Shown in pieces: positions 1 to 11,007 of a stretch of DNA of 64,000 nt (position 1 is its first letter; each line of letters opens with the position of its first letter). Below the pieces are notes generated by a model. The model saw only the letters and a list, made by a program, of their open reading frames with translations, was not told the origin of the DNA and ran no database searches. This DNA is from Glaciimonas sp. PCH181 (GTDB lineage: Bacteria; Pseudomonadota; Gammaproteobacteria; Burkholderiales; Burkholderiaceae_D): NCBI RefSeq assembly GCF_003056055.1, contig NZ_PYFP01000001.1, forward strand, positions 2,785,503-2,849,502, read 5' to 3'. Made by a program: the position numbers and the translations under genes.

Positions 1-205
1 AAACGATACTGAGGGGCGCCAAATTGGCTTGCTGGAGGACTTGCTCCACCCGTCCGCTCAGCGCGCTGTCTACCTTCAGGGTAGATTTTCCGCTGCTGAT
101 TTGCACCGCAGGTGATTCGCCAAAAAAGTTCGGCAGTGTGTACAGCACGCCAAACAACAGCGCGAAGACGATCACAATATATTTCCAGAGGGGGTAGCGA
201 TTCAT
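1..205 (-). CDS. secD: Protein translocase subunit SecD, N-terminal part (cut by window edge)
   Basis: Only the first 68 residues are inside the window; the rest lies to the left. SecD is the large inner-membrane partner of SecF and uses the proton motive force to help pull exported proteins through SecYEG. The visible part starts MNRYPLWKY, has one hydrophobic segment at about residues 9-27 (the first of the family's six), then the beginning of the periplasmic domain with the NFFGE stretch typical of SecD. It lies downstream of yajC on the same strand, the usual yajC-secD-secF order. The start is the ATG at 205. The call rests on this short N-terminus plus the neighbour, which together are quite specific. 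Confidence 0.9.
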   Translation of the reverse strand, partial: MNRYPLWKYIVIVFALLFGVLYTLPNFFGESPAVQISSGKSTLKVDSALSGRVEQVLQQANLAPLSIV

Positions 206-536
206 AGTGTTTCAGCGTTTTGTGTGAGTCCGCAACTTGCTACAAACTCTTACTTCTATAAATGGTGCCCGATGCTGACTGGGACGCTTGGTGAAATGGG
301 ACGTGCCGCATTTCAGGATCAACCCAAAAAAATACTGGCCGGCAACGGAGTTTGCTGGTTTTCATACCCAATAGCGAGACACCATTGGTAAAAACGATGA
401 TAAACCGGTGTATCTCGGCTAACGGCCATTTAACTTTTTTGCAGCTAATAAATAAGTACGACACCAACCTATGGACCTGATCATGTGAATAAAGCGCCCC
501 AAGAGGCGCTTCTCGATCAGCGACCAAAGACGCCAA
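206..536. other. yajC-secD intercistronic region with no convincing gene
   Basis: This 331-base gap between yajC and secD is longer than usual for the pair. An open frame of 98 codons on the minus strand has no ATG start, no hydrophobic or family-like features and no ribosome site, so I do not call it. The only structure seen is the hairpin just after yajC. Confidence 0.5.
492..511 (-). terminator. Hairpin after yajC, possible weak terminator or attenuator
   Basis: A perfect 7-bp stem (AAGCGCC/GGCGCTT) with a 6-base loop lies 26 bases after the yajC stop. Read on the minus strand it is followed by TTTATT, a poor U-run. It could reduce read-through into secD rather than stop it. Confidence 0.45.
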
Positions 537-884
537 TTACAGCGTCTTGATCGTGCCCTTAGGCAGCAATGTCGTTACTGCACTTTTTTGCAGAGTAACT
601 TCAGTGCCACTAGCAATTTCCAGCGTGACATAACCGTCAGCAACTTTCGTTACTTTGCCCAATATGCCGCCAGCTGTAACGATTTCATCGCCCTTGCCCA
701 GTGCATCCATCATGGATTTTTGCTCTTTTTGACGTTTCATCTGTGGACGAATCATCAGGAAATACAGTACAACAAACATCAAAATGATCGGCAGGAAGCT
801 GGTCAGATTGCCACCAAGGCCAAAAGGGCCGGCAGAAGTTGTTGCGGCAGGCGCAGTCTGCGCATATGCAGTAGTAATGAACAC
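537..884 (-). CDS. yajC: Preprotein translocase subunit YajC
   Basis: YajC is a small single-pass membrane protein that associates with SecDF-YidC and the Sec translocon. The protein has an alanine/proline-rich start, one hydrophobic segment (FLPIILMFVVLYFLMIRPQ) and then the conserved cytoplasmic part with KRQKEQK, a DEIVTAGG-like turn and the C-terminal LLPKGTIK. I chose the GTG at 884 (115 residues, beginning MFITTAYAQ) because a GGAG lies 7 bases upstream and family members start this way. The reading frame is open to an ATG at 956, which would add 24 residues but has no ribosome site. Downstream of tgt and upstream of secD, as in most proteobacteria. Confidence 0.93.
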   Translation of the reverse strand: MFITTAYAQTAPAATTSAGPFGLGGNLTSFLPIILMFVVLYFLMIRPQMKRQKEQKSMMDALGKGDEIVTAGGILGKVTKVADGYVTLEIASGTEVTLQKSAVTTLLPKGTIKTL

Positions 885-1015
885 TAGAATGCTCCAAAAA
901 AGTGGTTGTTTTAAAATAACTTCGCATTTTAGCATTGGGCGGTGCAGGAATCGCATTCTGCTTATGCTTGGCGTGTCAATGGGGAAGTTTATTACTATAA
1001 AGCGATACTTTAATC

Positions 1016-2152
<1,137 letters not shown>

Positions 2153-3187
2153 TTAAATGTTTTTTTGAGTGGTCAGCAGCATGGCATCGCCATAACTGAA
2201 GAAACGATACTGTTGCACAATCGCGTGTGCATACGCTGCTTTGATCACGTCATAACCGGCAAAAGCCGAAACCAGCATCAGCAACGTCGATTTTGGCAGA
2301 TGGAAATTGGTGATCAGACGATCCACCGTCTTAAAACGATAACCCGGCGTAATAAATAGCGCCGTATCCGCGCCGCCAGCCTGCAATTCGCCCGATTGCG
2401 ATGCCGATTCCAGCGCCCGCAAGCTGGTCGTGCCCACCGCTACCACGCTCCTGCCAGCAGCCTTGGTTGCACGTATCGCCTCTACGGTCGCGACATCGAT
2501 GGTGTACCACTCTGTATGCATTTTATGATCTGCGAGGTTTTCTGTGCGCACTGGCTGGAAGGTGCCCGCGCCGACGTGCAGCGTAACATAGGCAAAATTA
2601 ATCCCTTTTTGACGCAAACGTTCGAGCAACGCCAGATCGAAATGCAAACCGGCTGTCGGGGCCGCTACCGCCCCCAACTCCTTTGCATAGACGGTCTGAT
2701 AACGGGTTTCATCGAACGCATCCGCGGTGTGTTCGATATAGGGCGGCAACGGCAACCGACCGTGTGCCTCAATCAATTCGAACACGTCAGTCGGAAAAAT
2801 CAGCGTGAAAAATTCGCCTACGCGCGGACCGACGGTGACATCGAAAGCCTCCGCCAGACGTATGTTGGTTCCCGTTGGCGGCGATTTTGATGCCCGCACC
2901 TGCGCGTGGACTGTACGATTATCGAGCACACGTTCAACCAGCACTTCGACGTTGCCGCCGGTGTCTTTCACACCGAAAAATCGTGCTTTTAACACCCGTG
3001 TATCGTTAAAAACCAGTAAATCGCCGGGCAACAATAGATCAACCACGTCGGTGAACTGACGATCAATCAACGCCGCGCCATTGGTATTATCAACATGCAA
3101 TAAGCGCGAAGCGCTGCGCTCAGACAGCGGCAATTGGGCAATCAGTTCAGGTGGGAGCGTGAAATCGTAATCGGAAAGAGAATGCAT
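2153..3187 (-). CDS. queA: S-adenosylmethionine:tRNA ribosyltransferase-isomerase
   Basis: QueA transfers the ribose part of SAM to preQ1 in tRNA to make epoxyqueuosine. The 344-residue protein matches the family length and carries [13 protein letters not shown] at the start, the [13 protein letters not shown] segment, [12 protein letters not shown] near the middle and [17 protein letters not shown] close to the C-terminus, all QueA hallmarks. It is the first gene of the queA-tgt-yajC-secD run on the minus strand and is divergent from recG. An AT-rich upstream stretch (3190-3240) with TTGAAC and ATTAAT spaced about 17 bases apart on the minus strand may be its promoter. Confidence 0.98.
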   Translation of the reverse strand: MHSLSDYDFTLPPELIAQLPLSERSASRLLHVDNTNGAALIDRQFTDVVDLLLPGDLLVFNDTRVLKARFFGVKDTGGNVEVLVERVLDNRTVHAQVRASKSPPTGTNIRLAEAFDVTVGPRVGEFFTLIFPTDVFELIEAHGRLPLPPYIEHTADAFDETRYQTVYAKELGAVAAPTAGLHFDLALLERLRQKGINFAYVTLHVGAGTFQPVRTENLADHKMHTEWYTIDVATVEAIRATKAAGRSVVAVGTTSLRALESASQSGELQAGGADTALFITPGYRFKTVDRLITNFHLPKSTLLMLVSAFAGYDVIKAAYAHAIVQQYRFFSYGDAMLLTTQKNI

Positions 3188-3418
3188 ACTTAACTAAGGC
3201 CAATAAATAATTAATAAAAAATCAAAACATGCGTTCAAGGCCAAATTTCAAGACTTCTCCACCTTACGCATGCAGCAAGTAGCCTTTACAATGGCAACCG
3301 AAAAGACTCTCTCGGAGTGCAGCGCCAACTATTACCGACTATCGGAATCGTTCATCAGCGCCGCATTTATCTCGAACAACCCGCTATTTTACGCCCAGCC
3401 GCTCCATTTACGGCCTAT

Positions 3419-5554
3419 ATGCCCGACCCAACGCGAAAATCAACTCCACCCAATAAGTCTGGCAAGGCCGTCAAAGCCCCGGCTGCAAGTCGTGAAACCA
3501 AGCTGGCACGGCTTGGCCTACGCACCGATATGGATCTGGTGCTGCATCTTCCGATGCGTTACGAAGACGAAACCGAAGTCGTGCCGATTCATCAGGGAAA
3601 TATGATGGGGACCACGGTTGCGCAGGTAGAAGGCATCGTCACCAGCTGCGATATCCAATATCGACCGCGACGCCAGCTGGTGGTAACACTGGCCGACGAT
3701 AGCGGTCAGCTAATGATGCGGTTTCTGAATTTTTACGGTAGCCAGACCAAACAATTGGCAGTCGGCACTCGGGTGCGCGCACGCGGTGAAATTCGGCATG
3801 GTTTTTTCGGTGCCGAGGTGGTCCATCCAACCTACAAGATCGTGCTTGAAGGGGCCCCGCTACCGAAGGCGTTGACCCCGGTTTATCCATCAGGCGAAGG
3901 ATTATCGCAAATTTTCCTGCGCAAATCGATCGTCGATGCGATGCAAAAAATCGAATGGCGCGATACTTTGTCGCCAGCGCAGCTACAGACTTACCAATTA
4001 ACGACTTTTGAGGCCGCGGTCCGACTGCTACATAATCCCCCGCCAGAGATCGATGAAGGCGCGCTGGAAGATCGTTCACATCCTGCATGGGTAAGGATGA
4101 AATTTGACGAATTACTGGCACAACAATTGTCATTGAAGCGCGCACAATTTGAGCGTCGGGCGCAAAATGCCCGTGCATTGCCGCTAGTGGGAAAATTGTC
4201 CAAGGCTTTTCTGAAGACCTTGCCGTTCAAACTGACTGGCGCGCAAGAACGTGTCATGGCAGAGATTCGGGCTGACATCAAAGAGTCATTTCCTATGCAG
4301 CGTTTGCTACAAGGCGATGTCGGCAGCGGCAAAACCGTGGTGGCGGCACTGGCGGCCGCGCAAGCGATCGACAGCGGGTTTCAAGCAGTGTTAATGGCAC
4401 CGACCGAAATTCTGGCTGATCAGCATTTCCGTAAAATCGCGGCCTGGATGGCGCCATTGGGCATCAGCGTGGCGTGGCTTACGGGAAGCCTGAAAAAGAA
4501 AGAAAAACAGGCATCGCTAGAACGCATCGCCTCTGGACAAGCGCAATTGGTGATTGGTACGCATGCGTTGATTCAAGAGACGGTGCAATTTGCCAAGCTC
4601 GGTCTGGTAATTGTGGATGAGCAGCACCGTTTCGGCGTAGGCCAGCGCTTGACGCTACGACAAAAATCAGCAACCGAAAGCAATGGCGAGAGCGAACGTC
4701 ACGGCGTCGCCTCTGACATCGTTCCCCATCAATTGATGATGAGCGCCACGCCGATCCCACGGACCCTGGCGATGACCTATTACGCCGATCTGGAAATCTC
4801 GGTGATCGACGAATTACCGCCAGGCCGCACGCCGATCGTCACTCGCAGCGTCGATCAGAATCGGCGCGATGAAGTCATTGAGCGGGTCCACGCGGCGGCA
4901 CAAGAAGGACGCCAGGTATATTGGGTCTGCCCGCTGATCGAAGAGTCCGAAGCCTTACAATTACAAACTGCCACCGAGACTTACGCCATGCTGGTGGAAG
5001 CGCTGCCCGATTTGCAGGTCGGCCTGGTGCATGGACGTTTGAAACCGCTTGAAAAACAGGCCGTAATGGAGGCTTTCATCGCAGGCCAGATTCACGTACT
5101 GGTCGCCACCACGGTGATTGAAGTCGGCGTCGATGTGCCGAATGCCTCGCTGATGGTGATCGAACATGCCGAGCGTTTTGGCTTGTCGCAATTGCATCAA
5201 TTACGCGGGCGGGTTGGACGTGGGACCGCTGCCAGCGTATGCTTGCTGCTGTATCAAAGTCCATTGGGCCTGATCGCCAAGCAACGCCTGATGACAATGC
5301 GAGAAACCACGGACGGTTTTGAAATTGCACGGCGTGATCTGGAAATACGCGGTCCCGGAGAATTTTTGGGCGCGCGCCAGTCAGGACAAGCGATGTTACG
5401 CTTCGCCGACTTGAGCACCGATCAATGGATAGTCGATCAGGCCAGTGCGCTAGCCGAACAGTTATTGCATCATCCAACGCCAGAAAACGTGACGACGGTA
5501 GAATGTCATCTGACACGCTGGCTGAATGGCCGGGAGGATTTTCTGAAGGTATAA
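3419..5554 (+). CDS. recG: ATP-dependent DNA helicase RecG
   Basis: RecG remodels stalled replication forks and Holliday junctions and unwinds R-loops. With the ATG at 3419 the protein has 711 residues, near the usual length; the frame is open 34 codons further upstream, but that extension looks unlike RecG. In order: N-terminal wedge (OB) domain over about residues 30-170, Walker A GDVGSGKT near residue 299, the DEQHRFG box near 399, SATPIPRT near 441, and the second helicase domain with ATTVIEVGVDVPNA, then QLRGRVGRG. It is divergent from queA and followed by oxyR, a pairing common in beta- and gammaproteobacteria. Confidence 0.97.
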   Translation: MPDPTRKSTPPNKSGKAVKAPAASRETKLARLGLRTDMDLVLHLPMRYEDETEVVPIHQGNMMGTTVAQVEGIVTSCDIQYRPRRQLVVTLADDSGQLMMRFLNFYGSQTKQLAVGTRVRARGEIRHGFFGAEVVHPTYKIVLEGAPLPKALTPVYPSGEGLSQIFLRKSIVDAMQKIEWRDTLSPAQLQTYQLTTFEAAVRLLHNPPPEIDEGALEDRSHPAWVRMKFDELLAQQLSLKRAQFERRAQNARALPLVGKLSKAFLKTLPFKLTGAQERVMAEIRADIKESFPMQRLLQGDVGSGKTVVAALAAAQAIDSGFQAVLMAPTEILADQHFRKIAAWMAPLGISVAWLTGSLKKKEKQASLERIASGQAQLVIGTHALIQETVQFAKLGLVIVDEQHRFGVGQRLTLRQKSATESNGESERHGVASDIVPHQLMMSATPIPRTLAMTYYADLEISVIDELPPGRTPIVTRSVDQNRRDEVIERVHAAAQEGRQVYWVCPLIEESEALQLQTATETYAMLVEALPDLQVGLVHGRLKPLEKQAVMEAFIAGQIHVLVATTVIEVGVDVPNASLMVIEHAERFGLSQLHQLRGRVGRGTAASVCLLLYQSPLGLIAKQRLMTMRETTDGFEIARRDLEIRGPGEFLGARQSGQAMLRFADLSTDQWIVDQASALAEQLLHHPTPENVTTVECHLTRWLNGREDFLKV

Positions 5555-5563
5555 GTGACAGAA

Positions 5564-5608
5564 AAAGTGCTTCTTAGGTGCGATTTAAGTATGCCTAGGG
5601 GGCACTTT
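5564..5608 (+). repeat. Imperfect inverted repeat after recG
   Basis: AAAGTGCTTCTTAGG and CCTAGGGGGCACTTT form a 15-bp stem with three mismatches around a 15-base loop, starting 10 bases after the recG stop. There is no U-run on either strand, so it is not a standard terminator; it could slow read-through into oxyR or bind a regulator. Confidence 0.4.
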
Positions 5609-5699
5609 CGGTGCAGCTTTTATCGCATCCTGTCCATCAAAATGTGTCGCCGGCTCCGACCGGTTATCTGCGATTTAAAAAATATACGAAGATAACAAC

Positions 5700-6647
5700 A
5701 TGACTCTGACCGAATTGAAATACATCGTGGCAGTAGCCCGCGTAAAGCATTTTGGGCACGCCGCTGAAGCTTGCTTCGTCGCCCAGCCGACTTTGTCCGT
5801 CGCCATCAAAAAATTGGAAGACGAATTAGGCGTCGTGATTTTTGAACGCGGCGGCAGTGAAATTTCTGTCACGCCGTTAGGCTTACAGATTGTCGCCCAA
5901 GCTGAGCGCGTATTGGAGCAGACCGCCACCATCCGCGAGATTGCCAATCAAAACAAAGATCCACTAGCTGGCCCGCTGCGATTGGGCATCATCTATACCA
6001 TCGGACCTTATTTGCTGCCGCCATTGGTCAAAACCATGATCGATCGCGTGCCGCAAATGCCGCTGGTTTTGCAAGAAAATTTCACCGTCCGGCTGCTTGA
6101 ATTACTCCGTCAGGGTGAGTTGGATGCCGCGATTATGGCGCTGCCATTTCAAGAACATGGCTTGATGGTGCAGCCGCTGTACGATGAAGAATTCGTCGTC
6201 GCTCTGCCGAAAGATCACGCATGGGCCAGTCGCGAAAGTATCCGCGCCGAAGATCTGAAATCCGAAACCATGCTGTTATTAGGCAACGGTCATTGCTTCC
6301 GCGATCAGGTGCTGGAAGTCTGCCCGGAAATGTCGCGCTTCTCTACCACTGGCGACGGCATCGCCCGTACCTTCGAAGGTTCGTCGCTGGAAACCATTCG
6401 CCATATGGTGGCCTCGGGCATCGGCATTACCGCCTTGCCCCAAGCATCCGTGCCAGACCTCAACACCAAAGTTGGCAATCTGCGTTACATCCCGTTCTCG
6501 TCGCCACGGCCATCGCGCCGGGTAGTGATTGCATGGCGTAAAAGCTTTACCCGCCGCGCTGCAATCGAATCGGTACAGCAAGCTGTGCTAGCTTGTGGTT
6601 TGCCGGGCGTGACTTTTTTACGGGATGCCGAAGCGACTGAAGGCTAA
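5700..6647 (+). CDS. oxyR: Hydrogen peroxide-inducible transcriptional activator OxyR
   Basis: A LysR-family regulator of 315 residues with an N-terminal winged helix-turn-helix (about residues 1-60, including FGHAAEACFVAQPTLS) and a periplasmic-binding-like sensor domain. The decisive feature is the GHCFRDQVLEVC motif: its cysteines fall at residues 199 and 208, exactly the numbering of the redox-active pair in E. coli OxyR. Peroxide oxidises these to a disulphide and switches on catalase, peroxidase and dps-type genes. A Dps gene and a glutathione peroxidase occur elsewhere in this window and are plausible targets, but no OxyR site was demonstrated here. Confidence 0.96.
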   Translation: MTLTELKYIVAVARVKHFGHAAEACFVAQPTLSVAIKKLEDELGVVIFERGGSEISVTPLGLQIVAQAERVLEQTATIREIANQNKDPLAGPLRLGIIYTIGPYLLPPLVKTMIDRVPQMPLVLQENFTVRLLELLRQGELDAAIMALPFQEHGLMVQPLYDEEFVVALPKDHAWASRESIRAEDLKSETMLLLGNGHCFRDQVLEVCPEMSRFSTTGDGIARTFEGSSLETIRHMVASGIGITALPQASVPDLNTKVGNLRYIPFSSPRPSRRVVIAWRKSFTRRAAIESVQQAVLACGLPGVTFLRDAEATEG

Positions 6648-6795
6648 TAACCTAAGTGTCAAGAAGATGGCACTGCTAAAAGGGAGCTGCCTTCTTTTGC
6701 GCCAGCTTTCCCTTCGACCTATTCAGCCACAGAGCAGTCATAGGCTGGCGCGCCTTACATCGAACAATTAGAACTATTAGAACAATCAGCACATC

Positions 6796-7650
6796 ATGAA
6801 CCGACTCAAACTGTATTTTCAACTCATCCGGCTCGACAAACCCATCGGCATCCTGCTATTGCTGTGGCCAACGTTGATCGCTCTGTGGCTTGCCAGTGCA
6901 GGCAAACCCGACTGGAAAATCGTCGTCATTTTCTGCGTTGGCACAGTCCTGATGCGCTCCGCTGGCTGCGCAATCAACGACTATGCCGACCGCGACATTG
7001 ATAAATTCGTCGCTCGCACCGTGCAGCGCCCGATTACCAGCGGCAAAATCGCAGGCTGGGAGGCATTGATGGTGGCCGCCGTTCTGGCGCTGCTAGCATT
7101 GCTGCTCATTTTGCCGCTGAACACATTCAGCAAACAACTATCGGTGGCAGCAGTCGTGATCGCTGGCACCTACCCCTATTTCAAACGTTTTTTTGCCATT
7201 CCGCAGGCTTATCTGGGCATCGCATTTGGCTTCGGCATCCCGATGGGCTTTGCCGCAGTACAAAATTCTGTGCCACTGGCAGCGTGGGTCTTACTCATTG
7301 CAAATATTTTTTGGGCGATTGCTTACGATACCGAATACGCGATGGTCGATCGTGAAGATGACCTTAAGATCGGCATAAAAACCTCGGCCATTACCTTCGG
7401 TCGTTACGATGTTCTGGCGGTAATGGTATGTTATGCGGTCAGCTTCGGCATCGTGTTCCTGGTCGGACGACAATATGGGTTGCAAGGCTGGTTTAACGTC
7501 GGTTTGTTGGTGGCCGTGGCTTTTGCCGTTTATCACTACACACTGATACGCAAGCGGGAACGCGCTGGCTGTTTTGCAGCGTTCCGACATAATAATTGGC
7601 TGGGTGCGGTACTATTTTGTGGCGTTGCACTAGACTATGCACTACGATAA
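6796..7650 (+). CDS. ubiA: 4-hydroxybenzoate octaprenyltransferase
   Basis: UbiA attaches the polyprenyl tail to 4-hydroxybenzoate, the second step of ubiquinone synthesis, in the inner membrane. The 284-residue protein is strongly hydrophobic with about eight or nine membrane segments. Both magnesium/diphosphate-binding motifs are visible: NDYADRDID in the first half, followed by the conserved RPITSG, and [12 protein letters not shown] in the second half. It follows oxyR by about 150 bases on the same strand. No strong ribosome site is seen in front of the ATG. Confidence 0.96.
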   Translation: MNRLKLYFQLIRLDKPIGILLLLWPTLIALWLASAGKPDWKIVVIFCVGTVLMRSAGCAINDYADRDIDKFVARTVQRPITSGKIAGWEALMVAAVLALLALLLILPLNTFSKQLSVAAVVIAGTYPYFKRFFAIPQAYLGIAFGFGIPMGFAAVQNSVPLAAWVLLIANIFWAIAYDTEYAMVDREDDLKIGIKTSAITFGRYDVLAVMVCYAVSFGIVFLVGRQYGLQGWFNVGLLVAVAFAVYHYTLIRKRERAGCFAAFRHNNWLGAVLFCGVALDYALR

Positions 7651-7736
7651 TATTTACCAAATATCATTTTTCTACATTTTTCACTAATACGTTATCCCGA
7701 TAATTCGCTTGCTCACCCACATGAAAGAGGTAAATC

Positions 7737-8060
7737 ATGGCTATCAATAATGAATCAGTAAAAGACGCCCGCGACAATCTAGCAGGTGGCCTGAAATCTG
7801 TTATCCAGGATGCGCAAGATCTGGTGGATACCACCGGCGATCACGTTGAGGACCGCTACCAGCAAGCACGCGAACGTTTGAAAGCTGCATTGCAGACAGC
7901 GAAATCGGAGCTACCGAAAGTCACAAAAAAAGCGGTTGAAAAAAGTAAACACGCCGCCCATGTCACTGACGAATACGTTGGCGGCAACCCATGGAAAGCC
8001 GTCGGCGTTGCTGCTGCAATCGGTTTGCTGGCTGGGGTTGTGATTGGCCGCAGCAAATAA
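7737..8060 (+). CDS. DUF883 (ElaB/YqjD-type) family membrane-anchored protein
   Basis: A 107-residue protein with a long, charged, probably helical N-terminal part rich in Ala, Lys, Asp and Glu, followed by NPWKAVGVAAAIGLLAGVVIGR, which gives one C-terminal membrane anchor and a short GRSK tail. This is the layout of the ElaB/YqjD/DUF883 family; E. coli members bind ribosomes at the membrane in stationary phase. Whether this one does so is inference. An AGAGG ribosome site lies 7 bases before the ATG. It is a single gene ending in its own strong terminator. Confidence 0.9.
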   Translation: MAINNESVKDARDNLAGGLKSVIQDAQDLVDTTGDHVEDRYQQARERLKAALQTAKSELPKVTKKAVEKSKHAAHVTDEYVGGNPWKAVGVAAAIGLLAGVVIGRSK

Positions 8061-8078
8061 ATACAAGCTTTAACTACG

Positions 8079-8117
8079 AAAAAAGCGCGCATCGTTATCC
8101 GATGTGCGCTTTTTTTT
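8079..8117 (+). terminator. Rho-independent terminator after the DUF883 gene
   Basis: A 16-bp stem with one G-T wobble (arms around GCGCGCATCG and CGATGTGCGC) and a 5-base loop runs into eight T. The A-run on the left arm would also give some activity on the minus strand, where proC ends nearby. Confidence 0.9.
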
Positions 8118-8174
8118 GTCCGGAATACCCACTGCATTGCCCTTCGGCAATATCCTTATTCGCATCCGACAAAT

Positions 8175-8999
8175 TTAATCTCGGCCAAATTCTTCGCCCA
8201 GTTCTTTACCGCGCACCGCAGCCGCTTTCGCCGCCGCCACGATGGCCGCCTTCACCCCGCTAGCTTCGAGACTTTGCAGTGCCGCGTAAGTCGTTCCGCC
8301 CTTTGACGTCACGCGCTCTCGCAATACCGAGATCGGATCCGCCGATTCTGCCGCTAAATGTGAAGCACCGACAAAGGTCGCCAGCGCCAGCGCATTGCCC
8401 TGCGCCGGCGTCAATCCCAATTCCTGCGCCGCTTGTTGCATCGCTTCAATAAAATAAAACACGTAAGCCGGACCGCTACCAGAAATCGCGGTGACCGAAT
8501 CGATCAGCGCTTCATCGTCCAACCACACCGTCTCGCCCACTGCCCGCAAAATAAGATCGGCGGTAGCGCGCTGTTGCGCGGATACGCCCGCAGTTGCCAC
8601 CATTCCCGTAATACCTTTACCGATCAATGCTGGCGTATTCGGCATGCAACGGACGATGGCAGCATGGCCATTTAACCAGCGCGACAAATCCTTCGACTGA
8701 ATCCCTGCAGCCACCGACAACACCAATTGGCCAGACATAAACGGCAATAACGCGCTCACGACTTGCTGCATTTGTTGCGGCTTCACCGCTAAGACAACAA
8801 CATCGCTGCGGCTAACGACTGCATCAATCTCGGTCGCTGTCGTCACACCAAATTGGTGCGCTAGCTTCTGTAACGCATCCGCATTTAAATCGACCACATG
8901 AATATTGGCAGCATCGGTGACAGTCCCTGCCAACCCGCCAATCAATGCAGTGGCCATATTCCCGCCGCCGATGAAACTGATCTTGCACTTGTTTTCCAT
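8175..8999 (-). CDS. proC: Pyrroline-5-carboxylate reductase
   Basis: ProC reduces pyrroline-5-carboxylate to proline using NAD(P)H, the last step of proline synthesis. The 274-residue protein has the dinucleotide-binding IGGGNMATALIGG motif at about residues 10-22 and the C-terminal signature AISGSGPAYVFYFIEAM with VTSKGGTTYAAL further on, which are diagnostic of the family. It lies just downstream of yggS on the same strand, an arrangement found in many bacteria. The start is the ATG at 8999. Confidence 0.97.
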   Translation of the reverse strand: MENKCKISFIGGGNMATALIGGLAGTVTDAANIHVVDLNADALQKLAHQFGVTTATEIDAVVSRSDVVVLAVKPQQMQQVVSALLPFMSGQLVLSVAAGIQSKDLSRWLNGHAAIVRCMPNTPALIGKGITGMVATAGVSAQQRATADLILRAVGETVWLDDEALIDSVTAISGSGPAYVFYFIEAMQQAAQELGLTPAQGNALALATFVGASHLAAESADPISVLRERVTSKGGTTYAALQSLEASGVKAAIVAAAKAAAVRGKELGEEFGRD

Positions 9000-9107
9000 G
9001 TATTTTGCCTATGCGGTGAAATGTTATCTGTAAATAATAGGATTAAATTTGCTGCGGCGATTTAAGCAAAATACTTAGCAGCCATCGCCAACAATCGCAA
9101 AATCCTC

Positions 9108-9821
9108 TCAGGAGTAATCCCGTTTTCCAAAAATAGCGCTGCCGATACGCACAATCGTCGCGCCCTCTGCAATCGCCGCGTCCATGTCGGCCGACATTCC
9201 CATCGACAAAGTATCCAGCGCCAATCCATTTTGTTGCAATTTTAAAAATAACTCTCTAACCTGCCTGAATGCTGCCCGTTGCTGCGTCACGTCGGCAGTC
9301 GGTTCCGGGATCGCCATCAAACCGCGCAACGTCAAACGTGGCAACACCGCGATTATTTGCGCTACAGCCAGCGCCTGATCGGGGGCGACGCCGCTTTTGC
9401 TAGCCTCGCCACTGATATTCACCTGTAAACAGACATTTAAGGGAGGCAATTCCGGTGGCCGCTGATCAGACAGGCGTTGCGCGATTTTTTCGCGTTCTAT
9501 CGTATGCACCCAATCGAAATGCTCGGCAATCGCTTTGGTCTTATTACTTTGAATTGGCCCGATGAAATGCCATTCAATCCCATCTGCTGTGGGAAAAGCA
9601 GCTCGGGCGGCCTTGACCGCAATCATCTTATCCAACGCTTCTTGCAAGTAATTTTCGCCAAAAGCGCGCTGACCAGCCTCCGCTGCGGCCAATACTGCAT
9701 CCGCGCCAAAGGTTTTGGATACGGCCAATAGCTTGACACTGTCTGCCGGACGCGACGCCATTGCCGTGGCGTTGCCGATAATTTCGTGTACAGCTTGCAA
9801 CTTTTCGGGGATTGAGAACAT
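9108..9821 (-). CDS. yggS: YggS family pyridoxal phosphate homeostasis protein
   Basis: A single-domain PLP-binding protein of 237 residues resembling the barrel domain of alanine racemase. It has no known catalytic reaction; the family buffers PLP and affects amino-acid pools. Visible signatures are LLAVSKTF with the PLP-binding lysine, FGENYLQEA, WHFIGPIQSNK and the C-terminal LSMGMSADMDAAIAEGATIVR, with a glycine-rich phosphate loop near the end (RIGSAIFG). It precedes proC by about 108 bases on the same strand and is divergent from pilT. Confidence 0.95.
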   Translation of the reverse strand: MFSIPEKLQAVHEIIGNATAMASRPADSVKLLAVSKTFGADAVLAAAEAGQRAFGENYLQEALDKMIAVKAARAAFPTADGIEWHFIGPIQSNKTKAIAEHFDWVHTIEREKIAQRLSDQRPPELPPLNVCLQVNISGEASKSGVAPDQALAVAQIIAVLPRLTLRGLMAIPEPTADVTQQRAAFRQVRELFLKLQQNGLALDTLSMGMSADMDAAIAEGATIVRIGSAIFGKRDYS

Positions 9822-9950
9822 AATCTAGGGAGGAGCTTTAGCTTTAAAATGACAGTTCAGCACGTCTTTAAATGTAATGCGAGATCAGTACAGCTAGCTT
9901 TTCCTGCACTGCTTTGCTGACACATACCAAAAATAACACAGGGATTATAA

Positions 9951-10994
9951 ATGGACATTACCGAACTTCTGGCCTTTTCGGTCAAGAACAAGGCTTCCGA
10001 CTTGCATTTATCTGCTGGTCTACCACCGATGATTCGGGTAAATGGCGATGTCCGCCGTATTAATCTGCCGCCGCTGGATCACAAAGCTGTGCACGACATG
10101 ATTTATGACATCATGAATGACGGTCAGCGCAAGATTTACGAAGAAAATCTCGAATGCGATTTTTCATTTGAAATTCCAGGATTGGCGCGATTTCGGGTGA
10201 ATGCCTTTAATCAGGATCGCGGAGCAGCAGCGGTCATGCGGACCATCCCGTCTAAAATTCTGACACTGGAACAACTCAACACGCCGCGTATTTTTACTGA
10301 ATTAGCGCTAAAACCGCGCGGTCTGGTATTGGTGACCGGCCCAACCGGCTCAGGCAAATCAACCACGCTGGCAGCGATGGTAAATCACGTCAATGAAAAT
10401 GAATATGCGCATATTCTGACGATTGAAGACCCTATTGAATTTGTCCATCAATCCAATAAATGCCTGATTAATCAACGTGAAGTCGGTCCGCATACCCATT
10501 CCTTCGACAATGCGTTACGTTCGGCATTGCGGGAAGATCCGGATGTGATTTTGGTGGGCGAACTACGCGATCTGGAAACTATACGATTGGCGTTGACGGC
10601 GGCTGAAACCGGACATCTGGTATTCGGCACACTGCATACCTCTTCCGCAGCAAAAACCATCGACCGTATCGTCGACGTGTTTCCAGGTGAAGAAAAAGAA
10701 ATGGTGAGGGCGATGCTGTCAGAATCATTGCAAGCCGTCATTTCGCAAACATTGTTGAAGACAAAAGACGGCACCGGACGCGTAGCAGCGCACGAAATTA
10801 TGTTGGGAACCCCGGCTATCCGCAGTTTGATTCGGGATAGCAAAATCGCCCAAATGTATTCAACGATACAAACCAGCAGCAATGTTGGCATGCAGACATT
10901 AGACAGCAACCTGACTGAGCTGGTGAAACGCAATATTATTTCCGTCGCAACTGCACGTGCCGCGGCCAAAACGCCAGATAACTTCCCAGGCTAA
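9951..10994 (+). CDS. pilT: Type IV pilus retraction ATPase PilT
   Basis: PilT is the hexameric motor that depolymerises type IV pili and drives twitching motility and DNA uptake. The 347-residue protein has an N-terminal PAS-like domain, Walker A GPTGSGKST, the Asp box and Walker B around REDPDVILVGELRD, the His box TGHLVFGTLHT, and the PilT-specific AIRSLIRDSKIAQM segment with GMQTLD towards the C-terminus. An AGGGA ribosome site lies 7 bases before the ATG. It is divergent from yggS and followed 231 bases later by pilU. Confidence 0.97.
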   Translation: MDITELLAFSVKNKASDLHLSAGLPPMIRVNGDVRRINLPPLDHKAVHDMIYDIMNDGQRKIYEENLECDFSFEIPGLARFRVNAFNQDRGAAAVMRTIPSKILTLEQLNTPRIFTELALKPRGLVLVTGPTGSGKSTTLAAMVNHVNENEYAHILTIEDPIEFVHQSNKCLINQREVGPHTHSFDNALRSALREDPDVILVGELRDLETIRLALTAAETGHLVFGTLHTSSAAKTIDRIVDVFPGEEKEMVRAMLSESLQAVISQTLLKTKDGTGRVAAHEIMLGTPAIRSLIRDSKIAQMYSTIQTSSNVGMQTLDSNLTELVKRNIISVATARAAAKTPDNFPG

Positions 10995-11007
10995 CAAGCC
11001 TAAAACC

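Noticed and set aside
240..536. 98-codon open frame between yajC and secD
   Set aside because: Starts at TTG without a ribosome site, no recognisable features, and spans the hairpin after yajC.
3639..4178. 179-codon frame antisense to recG
   Set aside because: Lies wholly inside recG on the opposite strand and shows no family features.
9000..9074. 9-bp inverted repeat GTATTTTGC/GCAAAATAC between yggS and proC
   Set aside because: Short arms, 57 bases apart, AT-rich; could easily be chance.
10472..10969. 165-codon frame antisense to pilT
   Set aside because: Shadow of a conserved coding region; no protein features.
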